A DNA stretch of 64,000 nucleotides. Source: Candidatus Accumulibacter regalis (GTDB lineage Bacteria; Pseudomonadota; Gammaproteobacteria; Burkholderiales; Rhodocyclaceae). Below the pieces are notes generated by a model. That model was given only the letters and a program-made list of their open reading frames with translations, was not told the origin of the DNA and made no database searches. Below, one piece after another: positions 23,038 to 31,818 of this stretch. How positions within the stretch are numbered: the stretch's first letter is position 1; each line of letters begins with the position of its first letter. The stretch lies in assembly GCA_000585075.1 (NCBI GenBank), contig JEMY01000003.1:62001-126000 (forward strand). Direction: 5' to 3'. A program made the translations under genes and the position numbers.

Positions 23038-25713
23038 TCAGTCCTTGCCTGCGCGGCGCAGGATAGCTTTGCGCAGTTCTTCGAGCGACCACATCAGCAG
23101 CGCGCAGCCAATGGCCAGCAACCACGTCGTGCCGCTGATCGGCGCACTGCCGAAGAGCCAGTTTCCGGCCGGTGTATAGAGTATGAATGCGATCAGCGCC
23201 AGCTCCGAGGCGATGCCGAGGCGGAGCAGGCGGTTGCCGCCGGATTTTCTGTCCAGCGTCGAGCGCAGGGGGTGCCGACAGAGAAAGACGTTGCCGATCT
23301 GCATCACCACGATCGTCATCAGGCAGGCCGAGGTGGCCTGCAGGTAGAGGGGGTCGGTCGGCGCCAGGGCCTGCCCATAGTGCCAGCCCGCGCTGCCGAG
23401 AACGAAGAAGAAGACGGCCATCGCCGCCGCTGCTTCGAGGACGCCGAGAAACAGGTAGGCGCGGGCAATCAGGCCCCACGATAGCAGCCGCTCGCCGCGG
23501 GCGCGTGGCGCACGCTGCATCACCGCCGGGTCGGGCTTCTCGGCGCCAAGCGCCAGCGCCGGCAGCATGTCGGTACCGAGATCGACGGCCAGGATCTGGA
23601 GGATGGTCAGCGGCAGCGGAATTCGGAACAGAACGAAAGCCAGATAGGGAACGATCTCCGGGATGTTCGAGCTGAGGATGTAGGTCAGGAATTTGCGGAT
23701 ATTGTCGTACACCGCGCGTCCCTCCTCGATCGCCGCGACGATGCTCGCGAAATTGTCGTCGAGCAGGATCACGTCGGCGGCCGCCTTGGCCACGTCGGTG
23801 CCGGCGATCCCCATGGCGATGCCGATGTGCGCGCTCTTCAAGGCCGGCGCGTCGTTGACCCCGTCTCCGGTGACGGCGACGATCTCGCCTTTCTGCTTCA
23901 GCGCTTCGACGATACGCATCTTCTGTTCGGCGGCGACGCGGGCGAAGAGAATCTCCGCCGCATCGAGCGCCAGCTGCAGTTGCGTCGGCGACATCTGGCG
24001 CAACTGCTCGCCGCTGATCAGCAGGGGCTCTTCGCTCCTGACCAGGCCGATCTGGCGGGCGATGGCCAGCGCCGTGCGCGGGTGGTCGCCGGTGACCATG
24101 ATGATCCGGATGCCGGCTGCCGCGCAGCGCGCGATGGCCCCGGGAACTTCGGCGCGCGGCGGGTCTTCGAGGCCGATCAGCCCGGCGAGGATCATCTCCT
24201 GCTCGTCGCCCGATAGCCCTTCGTCGACGGCGCGATGGGCGAAGGCGAGGACGCGCAGGCCGCGGCCGGCCATCTCGTCCTGGGCAGCCAGCAGGCGGGT
24301 ACGGCTAGCCGGGTCGAGCGGCGCCAGGCCGGCGTCGAACTGGATGAAGCGGCAGCAGTCGAGGACCGTTTCGAGGGCGCCCTTGCAGTACAGCATGCGT
24401 CCCTGCGGCGTCTGGCAGAGTACCGACATGCGCTTGCGGTCGGTATCGAAGGGAATCTCGTCGACGACGTGATAGCCGTCCAGGTCGCCGGCTGCCTGGC
24501 GGCCGATGTCGACCAGTGCGATCTCCATCGGGTCTCCGCGCAGCTCCCGTTTGCCGTTTTCGTCGATTTCCCTGACGTTATGGCAAAGCGCCGCATTGGC
24601 GAAGAGCTGCCGGTGCTCGTCGACCAGTTGCGTGCGCGTCGCCAGGTCGGCACGCGCGATGAATGCGCCACCGAGCCACAGTCCCTGCGCCGACATCCGG
24701 TTCTCGGTCAGCGTGCCGGTCTTGTCGCTGCAGATCACCGTCGTCGAACCGAGCGCTTCGACGGCCGGCAGGTGGCGGACCAGCGCCTGGCGTCGGGCCA
24801 TGCGCTGGGTGGCCATGGCCAGCGACAGGGTGACCGTCGGCAGCAGGCCTTCCGGGACGTTGGCGACGATGATGCCGATGGCGAAGAGCATGTTCTCCCA
24901 GGGCGGCAGGCCCATCGCCTGGCCGACGAGAAAGAGGAGCACGCCCATCCCCGTTGCCAGGCTGGCGACCAGGCGCGACAGACGGGCGATCTCGCGCTGC
25001 AGCGGCGAGCTGGTTTCGCCGGCGGTCTGCGTCAGCTGCGCGATGCGGCCGAATTCGGTATGCCGGCCGGTCGCGTACACCACCGCGCGTCCCTGTCCGG
25101 AGACGACCGAGGTGCCGGCGAGGACGATGTTCCTGGCGTGCAGTGGCGATTCCTCGGCGCTGGGCGCGCTGTCGCGTGCCTTGGCCAGCGCTTCGCCAGT
25201 GACTGTCGACAGGTTGACGCGCAAGCGGGCGACTTCGATCAGCCGGCAGTCGGCGGGAACGAAATCGCCTTCCTCGAGCAGAATGACGTCGCCGGGTACC
25301 AGCTCGCTGGCGACAATCTCGACGATCTGCGCAGCGCGCGAGACCTTCACTTTCTGGGGCAGCAACTGGCGCAGTGCGGCGACCGCGCGCTCGGCCTTGT
25401 ATTCCTGCCAGAAGGAGAAGACACCGTTGATCAGGATCACGCCAACGATGGCCAGGCCGAGGCGCGCCATTCCCTGGCCGGGATCGAAATGCTCGGCAAG
25501 GAACGAAAGTCCCGCGCCGATCCAGAGAATGATCGCGAAGAAGTGCGTGAACTCCTTGCCGAGGCGCAGCAGCAGGTGCGGCCGCTGGACGACCTCGAAA
25601 TGGTTGGGTCCGTACTCGGCGAGCCGGCGCCCCGCCTCGCTGGCGCTGAGACCGGTGGCTGCCGTCTTGAGGCTGGCCAGTGACTGTTCGACAGTGACGG
25701 TGTGGATACGCAC
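23038..25713 (-). CDS. P2-type cation-transporting ATPase
   Basis: 891 residues. N-terminal cation-ATPase domain, actuator loop with STVTGEALAKA, phosphorylation motif CSDKTGTLTENRM, nucleotide domain KGALETVLDCC, hinge VTGDGVNDAPALKSAHIGIAMG, and ten hydrophobic segments. The M4 motif NVPEGLLPTVTLSLA, together with RHLPAVEALGSTTVI, is closest to the P2 (Ca2+ or Na+/K+-type) group rather than heavy-metal P1B or proton P3 pumps. The transported ion is not determinable here. ATG 25713 is the natural start. The kinase-like fusion gene follows by 2 nt. Confidence 0.9.
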   Translation of the reverse strand: MRIHTVTVEQSLASLKTAATGLSASEAGRRLAEYGPNHFEVVQRPHLLLRLGKEFTHFFAIILWIGAGLSFLAEHFDPGQGMARLGLAIVGVILINGVFSFWQEYKAERAVAALRQLLPQKVKVSRAAQIVEIVASELVPGDVILLEEGDFVPADCRLIEVARLRVNLSTVTGEALAKARDSAPSAEESPLHARNIVLAGTSVVSGQGRAVVYATGRHTEFGRIAQLTQTAGETSSPLQREIARLSRLVASLATGMGVLLFLVGQAMGLPPWENMLFAIGIIVANVPEGLLPTVTLSLAMATQRMARRQALVRHLPAVEALGSTTVICSDKTGTLTENRMSAQGLWLGGAFIARADLATRTQLVDEHRQLFANAALCHNVREIDENGKRELRGDPMEIALVDIGRQAAGDLDGYHVVDEIPFDTDRKRMSVLCQTPQGRMLYCKGALETVLDCCRFIQFDAGLAPLDPASRTRLLAAQDEMAGRGLRVLAFAHRAVDEGLSGDEQEMILAGLIGLEDPPRAEVPGAIARCAAAGIRIIMVTGDHPRTALAIARQIGLVRSEEPLLISGEQLRQMSPTQLQLALDAAEILFARVAAEQKMRIVEALKQKGEIVAVTGDGVNDAPALKSAHIGIAMGIAGTDVAKAAADVILLDDNFASIVAAIEEGRAVYDNIRKFLTYILSSNIPEIVPYLAFVLFRIPLPLTILQILAVDLGTDMLPALALGAEKPDPAVMQRAPRARGERLLSWGLIARAYLFLGVLEAAAAMAVFFFVLGSAGWHYGQALAPTDPLYLQATSACLMTIVVMQIGNVFLCRHPLRSTLDRKSGGNRLLRLGIASELALIAFILYTPAGNWLFGSAPISGTTWLLAIGCALLMWSLEELRKAILRRAGKD

Positions 25714-25985
25714 GCGACGACCTTCCTGACGCCGGATTGCTTGCTGGGGGCACGTCTCGGCGCCTGCCCGTCAGCACTCAGTGGCTGCTGCCCACTGACC
25801 CGCGCGCGGGTCGCTTATCCGAGTCGATGACCGCTGTGGCCGTGACCATCGACAATGTACTCCCTTGCCGGCAGGAAGGCATCTGCTGCCGCGCGCGGCA
25901 ACGCGGGTCGACCGCGGTGCCCGCTGCGGTGGTCATCGCGGCGATCGCCGCAAGTGCGCTGCCTGCGACTGCGCGCCGCTGCCGA

Positions 25986-26909
25986 TCAGTGGCCGGTTTC
26001 GGCCAACAGCGCAGCGAGCATTGCTTCGGCTTGTTGCCGGTAGCCGCCGCCGAAAAGATTCAGGTGGTTGAGTATGTGGTAGAGCTGGTACAGCGTTCGC
26101 CGTTGGCGGTAGCCGCCGGGTATCGGCCAGGCCTCGCGGTAGGCGGCGTAGAAACGCTCCGGAAAACCGCCGAAAAGTTCGCTCATCGCCAGGTCGCATT
26201 CGCGGTCGCCGAAATGGACGGCCGGGTCGAAGAGCGCCAGAATGCCCGACTCGTCGATGGCCGCGTTGCCGGACCACAGGTCACCATGCAGCAGGCTGGC
26301 GGGTGGCTGATGATCGACGAACAGCACGCCGAGGGTTTCGGCCAGCCGCTCGCCGTCGGCGATCAGGCGGCCGTGGTGGCCCCGAGTTCGCGCCAGGTCG
26401 AGCTGTGGCCGCAGCCGCCGCTCGGCAAAGAACGCCGGCCAGTCTGCATGCCCGGTGTTGACCTGCGGCGTGCTGCCGATGAAGTTGTCGCGCTGCCAGC
26501 CGAACTGCCGGCCGCTGATGCGGTGCAGTTCGGCCAGCGAACGGCCTGCCGCCGCCACCTCCTTGGCTTCGCGCAGGCCGTGCAGGCGCAGGTGCTCGAG
26601 GACCAGGTAGGCTTGCTTGCCGGCGATGCCGTGGCCGACGACGCGTGGCACGCGCAGCGCCGGGCAGGCGGCCAGCGCCTGCAGCCCGTCGGCTTCGGCG
26701 GCGAACATGCCGACGAGACTGGCGTCATTCAATTTCACGAAGCAGCGCCGCTGGCCGCTGGCGACCAACAGCGTGCGCGAGATCGAGCCGCCGCCAATTG
26801 GCGTGATGGCGTCGATGCCGGCTGGTGGCCGTTCGCTCCCGCTGTCGCTGGCGATCAGCTCGCTCAGCGCGGCGCCCAGCACTGCATCGATGGCCAAGCT
26901 CGGTTTCAT
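25986..26909 (-). CDS. Fructosamine kinase family protein
   Basis: 307 residues. The protein-kinase-like fold shows ITPIGGGSISRTLLV, RCFVKLND (ATP-binding Lys), the catalytic loop LLHGDLWSGNAAID and the metal motif FDPAVHFGDRECDLAM. Members phosphorylate ketosamines such as fructoselysine or ribulosamines on glycated proteins, allowing deglycation. ATG 26909 gives family length; the upstream part of the frame overlaps the preceding gene and is not conserved-looking. It lies 52 nt downstream of the GGDEF-hemerythrin gene on the same strand. Confidence 0.88.
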   Translation of the reverse strand: MKPSLAIDAVLGAALSELIASDSGSERPPAGIDAITPIGGGSISRTLLVASGQRRCFVKLNDASLVGMFAAEADGLQALAACPALRVPRVVGHGIAGKQAYLVLEHLRLHGLREAKEVAAAGRSLAELHRISGRQFGWQRDNFIGSTPQVNTGHADWPAFFAERRLRPQLDLARTRGHHGRLIADGERLAETLGVLFVDHQPPASLLHGDLWSGNAAIDESGILALFDPAVHFGDRECDLAMSELFGGFPERFYAAYREAWPIPGGYRQRRTLYQLYHILNHLNLFGGGYRQQAEAMLAALLAETGH

Positions 26910-26961
26910 GTCGATCCCTTTGCCATCGGCGCGCGACCCGCCCGCAGCGCCGTTGCCGGCG

Positions 26962-28389
26962 TCAGCCGGCGAATGTCGCCTTGCGCTGCAGGTGGTCGAA
27001 AAACTTGCGGTCGGCACCGAGCAGGTGTTTGGTGACCACGTCGTGGGCGAGGAACTGAAAGATCTCACCCAGGCCCTGCTTTCCGGCGCTGTAGTCTTCG
27101 CCCATCCTGAGCGACTGCGCGATCAGCTGCCGATGCAAGGCGACGTGCGCCGCGGCGTCAGGAAAGCCGGCGGCGACAAAAACCGCTTCCTCTTCGGCGA
27201 AGTGCTGCCGGACGTCGGCCAGCAAGCGATCGACCAGCGCCTTGACATCGTCAGCGCTACGCTCGGAAAGAATCGCCGCGAGCAGGTCGTTGGCGTTGGA
27301 GAACAGTTGCCGATGGCCGCCATCGATGGTCTCGTTGCCGCATTCGTACGCCGATCGCCAGACCAGCTGCACGAAATTGGCGGCGGCGCCTTCTCCGGTG
27401 CCAAGGGGTCTGTCCGCTCCAGGCGCCAACTGGACCTGGTTGCGACCTTGCGCCTTGGCCCGGTAGAGCGCTTCGTCGGCACGCTGGAACCACTCGCCCC
27501 AGCTCTCCCCGGCGTCGCATTCGGCGACGCCGACGCTGACGGTCAGCTGCCCGACCTGCGGAAAGCGCGCTTTTCCGACCTGCGCACGTAGACGTTCGGC
27601 GAGCCGTCTCGCGGTCGCCCGGTTGGTGTCGGGACAGAGGACGACGAATTCCTCGCCGCCCCAGCGGGCCAGCGAGTCGGCGCCGCGAAGTCCGCCTTGC
27701 AGCAGGGCGGCCACTCGCTGCAGCACCTCGTCGCCGGTGGCGTGACCGTAGCGATCATTGATCGCCTTGAAACAGTCGATGTCGAAGAGCAGCAGGCTCA
27801 GCGGGTGCTGGTAACGTTCGAAGCGCTCGATTTCACGCCGTACGCAGTCTTCCAGCCGGCGCCGGTTCCACAGGCCGGTCAGCTTGTCGGTGCTGGCCAG
27901 CTGTTCGAGCTCGGCGACCGTCTGCTGCAATTCCTGGTTGGCCTGTTGCAGGCGATCGAGAGTTTGCAGCAGGCTGTCGGGCGCTTGCTGCGGCGAGCAC
28001 GCATAAACCAGCGAAGCAATCGCCTGCAGCATCCGGTCCTGGTCGAGGACCGGCAGTTCGAGCCAGAGATAGCGAGCGCGTCGAGCGTCGACCGCCAGCT
28101 CGACCTCCTCGGCAGCGGCTGTCGCCCCGGCGCGGATGCGCCGATCGGCGCGCGCCAGCGCGGTCATTACGTCGACGGGCAGAAGCTCGCTGTCCGACTT
28201 TCCGAGCAGTGCTCTGCCGCCCTGGGAAAGCAGTTGTTCCAGCGTCTGGTTGGCGACCCGGTACGATCCATCCAGCGCTTTGACGCCGAAACCGACGGCG
28301 CACCCGGTATTCATCAGCATCGCCAGCAGCCCGGCCATCGGGACGACGCCGTCCGTGGTCGCGTCGTGCAGCATGTCGTCTTCGATCAT
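26962..28389 (-). CDS. PAS-GGDEF diguanylate cyclase with C-terminal hemerythrin domain
   Basis: 475 residues. N-terminal PAS-like domain (~15-130), coiled-coil linker (LQTLDRLQQANQELQQTVAELEQL), GGDEF domain with ARWGGEEFVVL and an intact RGAD inhibitory site, then a bacteriohemerythrin domain (~345-475). That domain carries the di-iron pattern: IDGGHRQLF, HFAEEEAVF, AAHVALHRQL and FLAHDVVTKHLLGADRKF. Hemerythrin domains bind O2 or NO at a di-iron site, so c-di-GMP synthesis is probably controlled by oxygen or redox state. An ATG five codons downstream is an alternative start. No transmembrane segment, so cytoplasmic. Confidence 0.92.
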   Translation of the reverse strand: MIEDDMLHDATTDGVVPMAGLLAMLMNTGCAVGFGVKALDGSYRVANQTLEQLLSQGGRALLGKSDSELLPVDVMTALARADRRIRAGATAAAEEVELAVDARRARYLWLELPVLDQDRMLQAIASLVYACSPQQAPDSLLQTLDRLQQANQELQQTVAELEQLASTDKLTGLWNRRRLEDCVRREIERFERYQHPLSLLLFDIDCFKAINDRYGHATGDEVLQRVAALLQGGLRGADSLARWGGEEFVVLCPDTNRATARRLAERLRAQVGKARFPQVGQLTVSVGVAECDAGESWGEWFQRADEALYRAKAQGRNQVQLAPGADRPLGTGEGAAANFVQLVWRSAYECGNETIDGGHRQLFSNANDLLAAILSERSADDVKALVDRLLADVRQHFAEEEAVFVAAGFPDAAAHVALHRQLIAQSLRMGEDYSAGKQGLGEIFQFLAHDVVTKHLLGADRKFFDHLQRKATFAG

Positions 28390-28583
28390 CGCTGGCTCAT
28401 CCCCCGGTGGCTTGGCGCCTGCGCGAGAGGAGCGCGGTTCGACGCCAGTTTCGTTGCTTGCTGGCGCGCGAGTATACGAGCTTCGCCGCTGCTAACCAAG
28501 GGTCGCGCAAGGCGCAGTGCCCGAGCGCTTCCGATGGCTGGAGCGAGCGCCGTTGGCGCGGGCGGCGAAGACTTGCCGCGAGC

Positions 28584-29639
28584 TCACTTGCTGACCGCTT
28601 CAGGCTGCGGGCGCGGTGCCAGATTGACGCGATTGCGACCCTGCGCCTTGGCGGCGTAGAGCGCCTGATCGGCGCGGGCAATGAGATCGGCGGCCGACTC
28701 GCCGGCGACGTAGTCGGCGATGCCGATGGACACGGTGATGTTGCCGATCAAGGTCTGGTTGTTGCTGCCATTCTTGATCCGGCTGGCAGCGACCAGCGCG
28801 CGCAAGGCCTCGGCGAGCCCGACCGCACCACCGCGCGGCGTGTGCGGCAGGATGACGGCGAACTCTTCGCCGCCATAGCGGGCGGCAGTGTCCTTGCCTT
28901 TCACGTTGGCGCGCAGCATTTCGCCGACGCCGGCGAGCACCCTGTCGCCGAACAGGTGACCGTGCGCGTCGTTGAGCCGCTTGAAGCGGTCGAGATCGAT
29001 CATCAGCAGACAAGGCCCGGGGCCAGCGGGGGCGTCCTTTTGCAGGCAGGCACTCAGGGCCAGATCGAATCCCTTGCGGTTGGCCAGTCCGGTCAAACCG
29101 TCGACCAGGGCCTCTTCGCGGGCGCGAGCGACCTCCCGGCGGAGTTCCTGCCCTTCGCGCCTGCTCTCCTCCAGGCGCTCGTGCAGGTCACTGATCGCCT
29201 TCTGCATTTCGCGTGTGCCGCGCAGGATGTCGGCGAGGCCGGGTGGCGGCTCCCCCTTGGCCGTTGCCGGGCGCTGCAGCGTCTCGCCCCAGCGTTCGAG
29301 CGACTCGCCGTAGTGCGAGGCCTGGTCGCCGGCGTGGGTCGCCGAGTCGGCAACCTGGTCGACCAGATGACCGACGCTGGCACCGATGCGTAGCGCCGTT
29401 TTCGCGTCCAGGTCGGCGACGTGCTTGTAATACAGCGCGCAGGTGGCGGCGTCATCGAGCTTGCCTTCACTCTTGATCCGCGCGTCGAGCGCGATCTGCA
29501 GGTCGCGATTGATTCCCGACACGTATTCGTACCAGATCGCGTAGCTGAACGGATGCAGGCCGGCGTTTTGTTGACCCATGCGCTTCACCACCTGGCGCAG
29601 GAACTCGGCGCTTTGCGCGAAAGTGTGCTCGTATCTCAT
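28584..29639 (-). CDS. Soluble GGDEF diguanylate cyclase
   Basis: 351 residues. N-terminal helical region of ~170 residues (starting RYEHTFAQSAEFLRQVVKRM), with a coiled coil rich in Glu/Arg before the catalytic domain. GGDEF domain: LLMIDLDRFKRLNDAHGHLFGD and ARYGGEEFAVILPHTP. The inhibitory site reads KGKD, not RxxD, so product inhibition may be weak. It lies 67 nt downstream of the REC-PAS-GGDEF-EAL gene in the same signalling block. Confidence 0.92.
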   Translation of the reverse strand: MRYEHTFAQSAEFLRQVVKRMGQQNAGLHPFSYAIWYEYVSGINRDLQIALDARIKSEGKLDDAATCALYYKHVADLDAKTALRIGASVGHLVDQVADSATHAGDQASHYGESLERWGETLQRPATAKGEPPPGLADILRGTREMQKAISDLHERLEESRREGQELRREVARAREEALVDGLTGLANRKGFDLALSACLQKDAPAGPGPCLLMIDLDRFKRLNDAHGHLFGDRVLAGVGEMLRANVKGKDTAARYGGEEFAVILPHTPRGGAVGLAEALRALVAASRIKNGSNNQTLIGNITVSIGIADYVAGESAADLIARADQALYAAKAQGRNRVNLAPRPQPEAVSK

Positions 29640-29706
29640 TGTTGTTCTCTCTTGTCCTGATGCTCTGCAAGCCGTTCCTGCCCAGTCGTTTGCCTGCCGG
29701 GGCTGC

Positions 29707-31818
29707 TCATGGCGGCGGCCTAATGCTGCCCTGCCGCAGCAGTTGCTCGACCTCGTCGGGCGGCCGCGGTCGACTGAACAGATAACCCTGGATTTTCTGA
29801 CAGTTGGCCCGGCGCAGAAAGTCGAGCTGGGCGCGTGTTTCGACGCCTTCGGCGATCACTTCCAGCCCGAGGCTGTGGGCCATGGCGATGATCGCGGTGG
29901 TGATCCCCGCATCGTCGGCGTTGCCCGGCAGGCCACGGACGAAGCTCTGGTCGATCTTCAACATGCCGATCGGAAAGCGCTTGACATACGACAGCGACGA
30001 GTATCCGGTGCCGAAATCGTCGATCGAGAAATGCACGCCGAGTGCGCGCAGCCGATGGAAGCCGTCGATGCGCCGGGCCTCCGGTTCCATCAGGATGCTC
30101 TCGGTCAGTTCCAGTTCGACCTGCCCGGGTTCAATTCCCGTTTCCGCGATGATCGCCGCGACCGAGCCCAGGAAATCGTGCGCGCGCAATTGACGAGCCG
30201 AAACGTTCACCGCCACGCGCGGCGTCTCCAGACCCGTCGCCTGCCAGCTGCACAACTGCCGGCAGGCGGTGCGCAATACCCAGTCGCCGATGGCGACGAT
30301 CAGGCCGCTGTCCTCGGCGACGGGAATGAACTGGGCCGGTGAGACGACGCCGTGCTCCGGGTGCTGCCAGCGAATCAGCGCCTCGAGACCGACGATGGTG
30401 CCGTCGTCGGCGCGTACCTGCGGCTGGTAGAGGAGGCGAAATTCGTCGCGCTCCAGGCCCTTGCGCAGGTCGTTCTCGAGCCGGATGCGGGCCATCGTTT
30501 CGGCGGTCAGCGACCTGTTGTACAGCTGCCAGTTGTTGCGACCCTGGTCCTTGGCGTGATACATCGCCGTATCGGCGTGTTTGAGTAGAGACGCAGCGTC
30601 GTCGCCGTCTTCGGGGAAGATGGCGATGCCGATGCTGGCGGTGACGGTAATTTCCTGCCCGCCGATCCTGAAAGGCCGGCCGAGCAACGCCTGCAGGCGC
30701 TCGGCAACCATGCTCACCGTTTGCGTGCCGTCGAGGTCGGGGAGGACGACGGTAAACTCGTCGCCGCCCAGCCGCGCGAGGTGCAGGCCCGTTTTTTCCA
30801 GTGCCGGCCGGGTGAGCAGGTCGCCGGCGCGCAGCTTTTCTTTCAGTCGTCCGGCGACGGCCTGCAGAAGATAGTCGCCGGCACTGTGCCCGAGGGTGTC
30901 GTTGACCCGCTTGAAGCCGTCGAGATCGAGGAACAGCAGCGCCACCTGGCGCTTGGCGCGACTCGCCCGCAGCAGTTCCAGGTCGAGCTTCTCGAGGAAG
31001 CTCTCCCGATTCGGCATGCCGGTCAGCGTGTCGAAGTACGCCAGGCGCCGTATCTTCTCCTCGTTGAGCTTCTGCAGGGTGATGTCACGCACCACCATGA
31101 CCACGGTTTCCGGACCACTCGGTGCGATGCGCCCTTCATAGTGATGGATGCCGTCGGGCATCGACAGCTGGTACACCACCGATTGCAGATCGCCACACTC
31201 GCTGGCGCGCTCCACGCCACGCAGAATGATCTCGGCAACGTCGCCCGGCAGGACCTCCGACACCTTGCGGCCGAGGAAGTCGTTCGCCGGGACGTAGGGC
31301 TCGGCGCCGAAACCCGCCTTGTAGTCGAGGTGGACGCCGTAGCGATTCATCAGGAAGATCATGTCCGGCATGGCGCGCACGATCGCTGCCTGCTTCTCCT
31401 CCAGTTCGCGCAACTGCCGAGCCTCCTGCGCCGAGCGCAGCACGTAGCGTGCACGGTGGCCGAGAATCGGCCAGTTGATCGGTTTGGAGATGAAGTCGCT
31501 GGCGCCCGACTGGTAAGCCTGGTTGATCGACTCGATGTCGTCCATGCCGGTGACCATGATGACCGGCACTTCGCTCATGTCCCAGCGTTGGCGAATGTGT
31601 CGGCAAACGGCGAAGCCGTCCACTCCGGGCATGTCGACGTCGAGCAGGATCAGGTCGGGAGGCTGTCCGGTCAGCAGTGCCAGCGCCTCTTCGCCGTCGG
31701 CGGCGACGCTGACTTCGAAGTCGAACTGGGTCAGCGTTTCCTGTTCGAGCATGCGCATCACGTGGTCGTCGTCGACGATCAGCACAGTCGGTCGTTTGGC
31801 CTCCTCAGGCGGGGTCAT
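29707..31818 (-). CDS. Response regulator with PAS, GGDEF and EAL domains
   Basis: 703 residues. REC domain (TVLIVDDDHVMRMLEQ, phospho-acceptor Asp in LILLDVDMPGVDGFAV), PAS domain (~150-265), GGDEF with LARLGGDEFTVVLPD, and EAL. The EAL domain keeps the catalytic set: GLEALIRWQHPEHG, VNVSARQL, ELELTES, IDDFGTGYSSL, LKIDQSF and AEGVETRAQ. Both activities may be possible; dual proteins are often biased one way. ATG 31818 lies inside the 3' end of the upstream hybrid kinase (14-nt overlap), so the kinase is the likely phosphodonor source. RxxD inhibitory site absent. Confidence 0.93.
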   Translation of the reverse strand: MTPPEEAKRPTVLIVDDDHVMRMLEQETLTQFDFEVSVAADGEEALALLTGQPPDLILLDVDMPGVDGFAVCRHIRQRWDMSEVPVIMVTGMDDIESINQAYQSGASDFISKPINWPILGHRARYVLRSAQEARQLRELEEKQAAIVRAMPDMIFLMNRYGVHLDYKAGFGAEPYVPANDFLGRKVSEVLPGDVAEIILRGVERASECGDLQSVVYQLSMPDGIHHYEGRIAPSGPETVVMVVRDITLQKLNEEKIRRLAYFDTLTGMPNRESFLEKLDLELLRASRAKRQVALLFLDLDGFKRVNDTLGHSAGDYLLQAVAGRLKEKLRAGDLLTRPALEKTGLHLARLGGDEFTVVLPDLDGTQTVSMVAERLQALLGRPFRIGGQEITVTASIGIAIFPEDGDDAASLLKHADTAMYHAKDQGRNNWQLYNRSLTAETMARIRLENDLRKGLERDEFRLLYQPQVRADDGTIVGLEALIRWQHPEHGVVSPAQFIPVAEDSGLIVAIGDWVLRTACRQLCSWQATGLETPRVAVNVSARQLRAHDFLGSVAAIIAETGIEPGQVELELTESILMEPEARRIDGFHRLRALGVHFSIDDFGTGYSSLSYVKRFPIGMLKIDQSFVRGLPGNADDAGITTAIIAMAHSLGLEVIAEGVETRAQLDFLRRANCQKIQGYLFSRPRPPDEVEQLLRQGSIRPPP

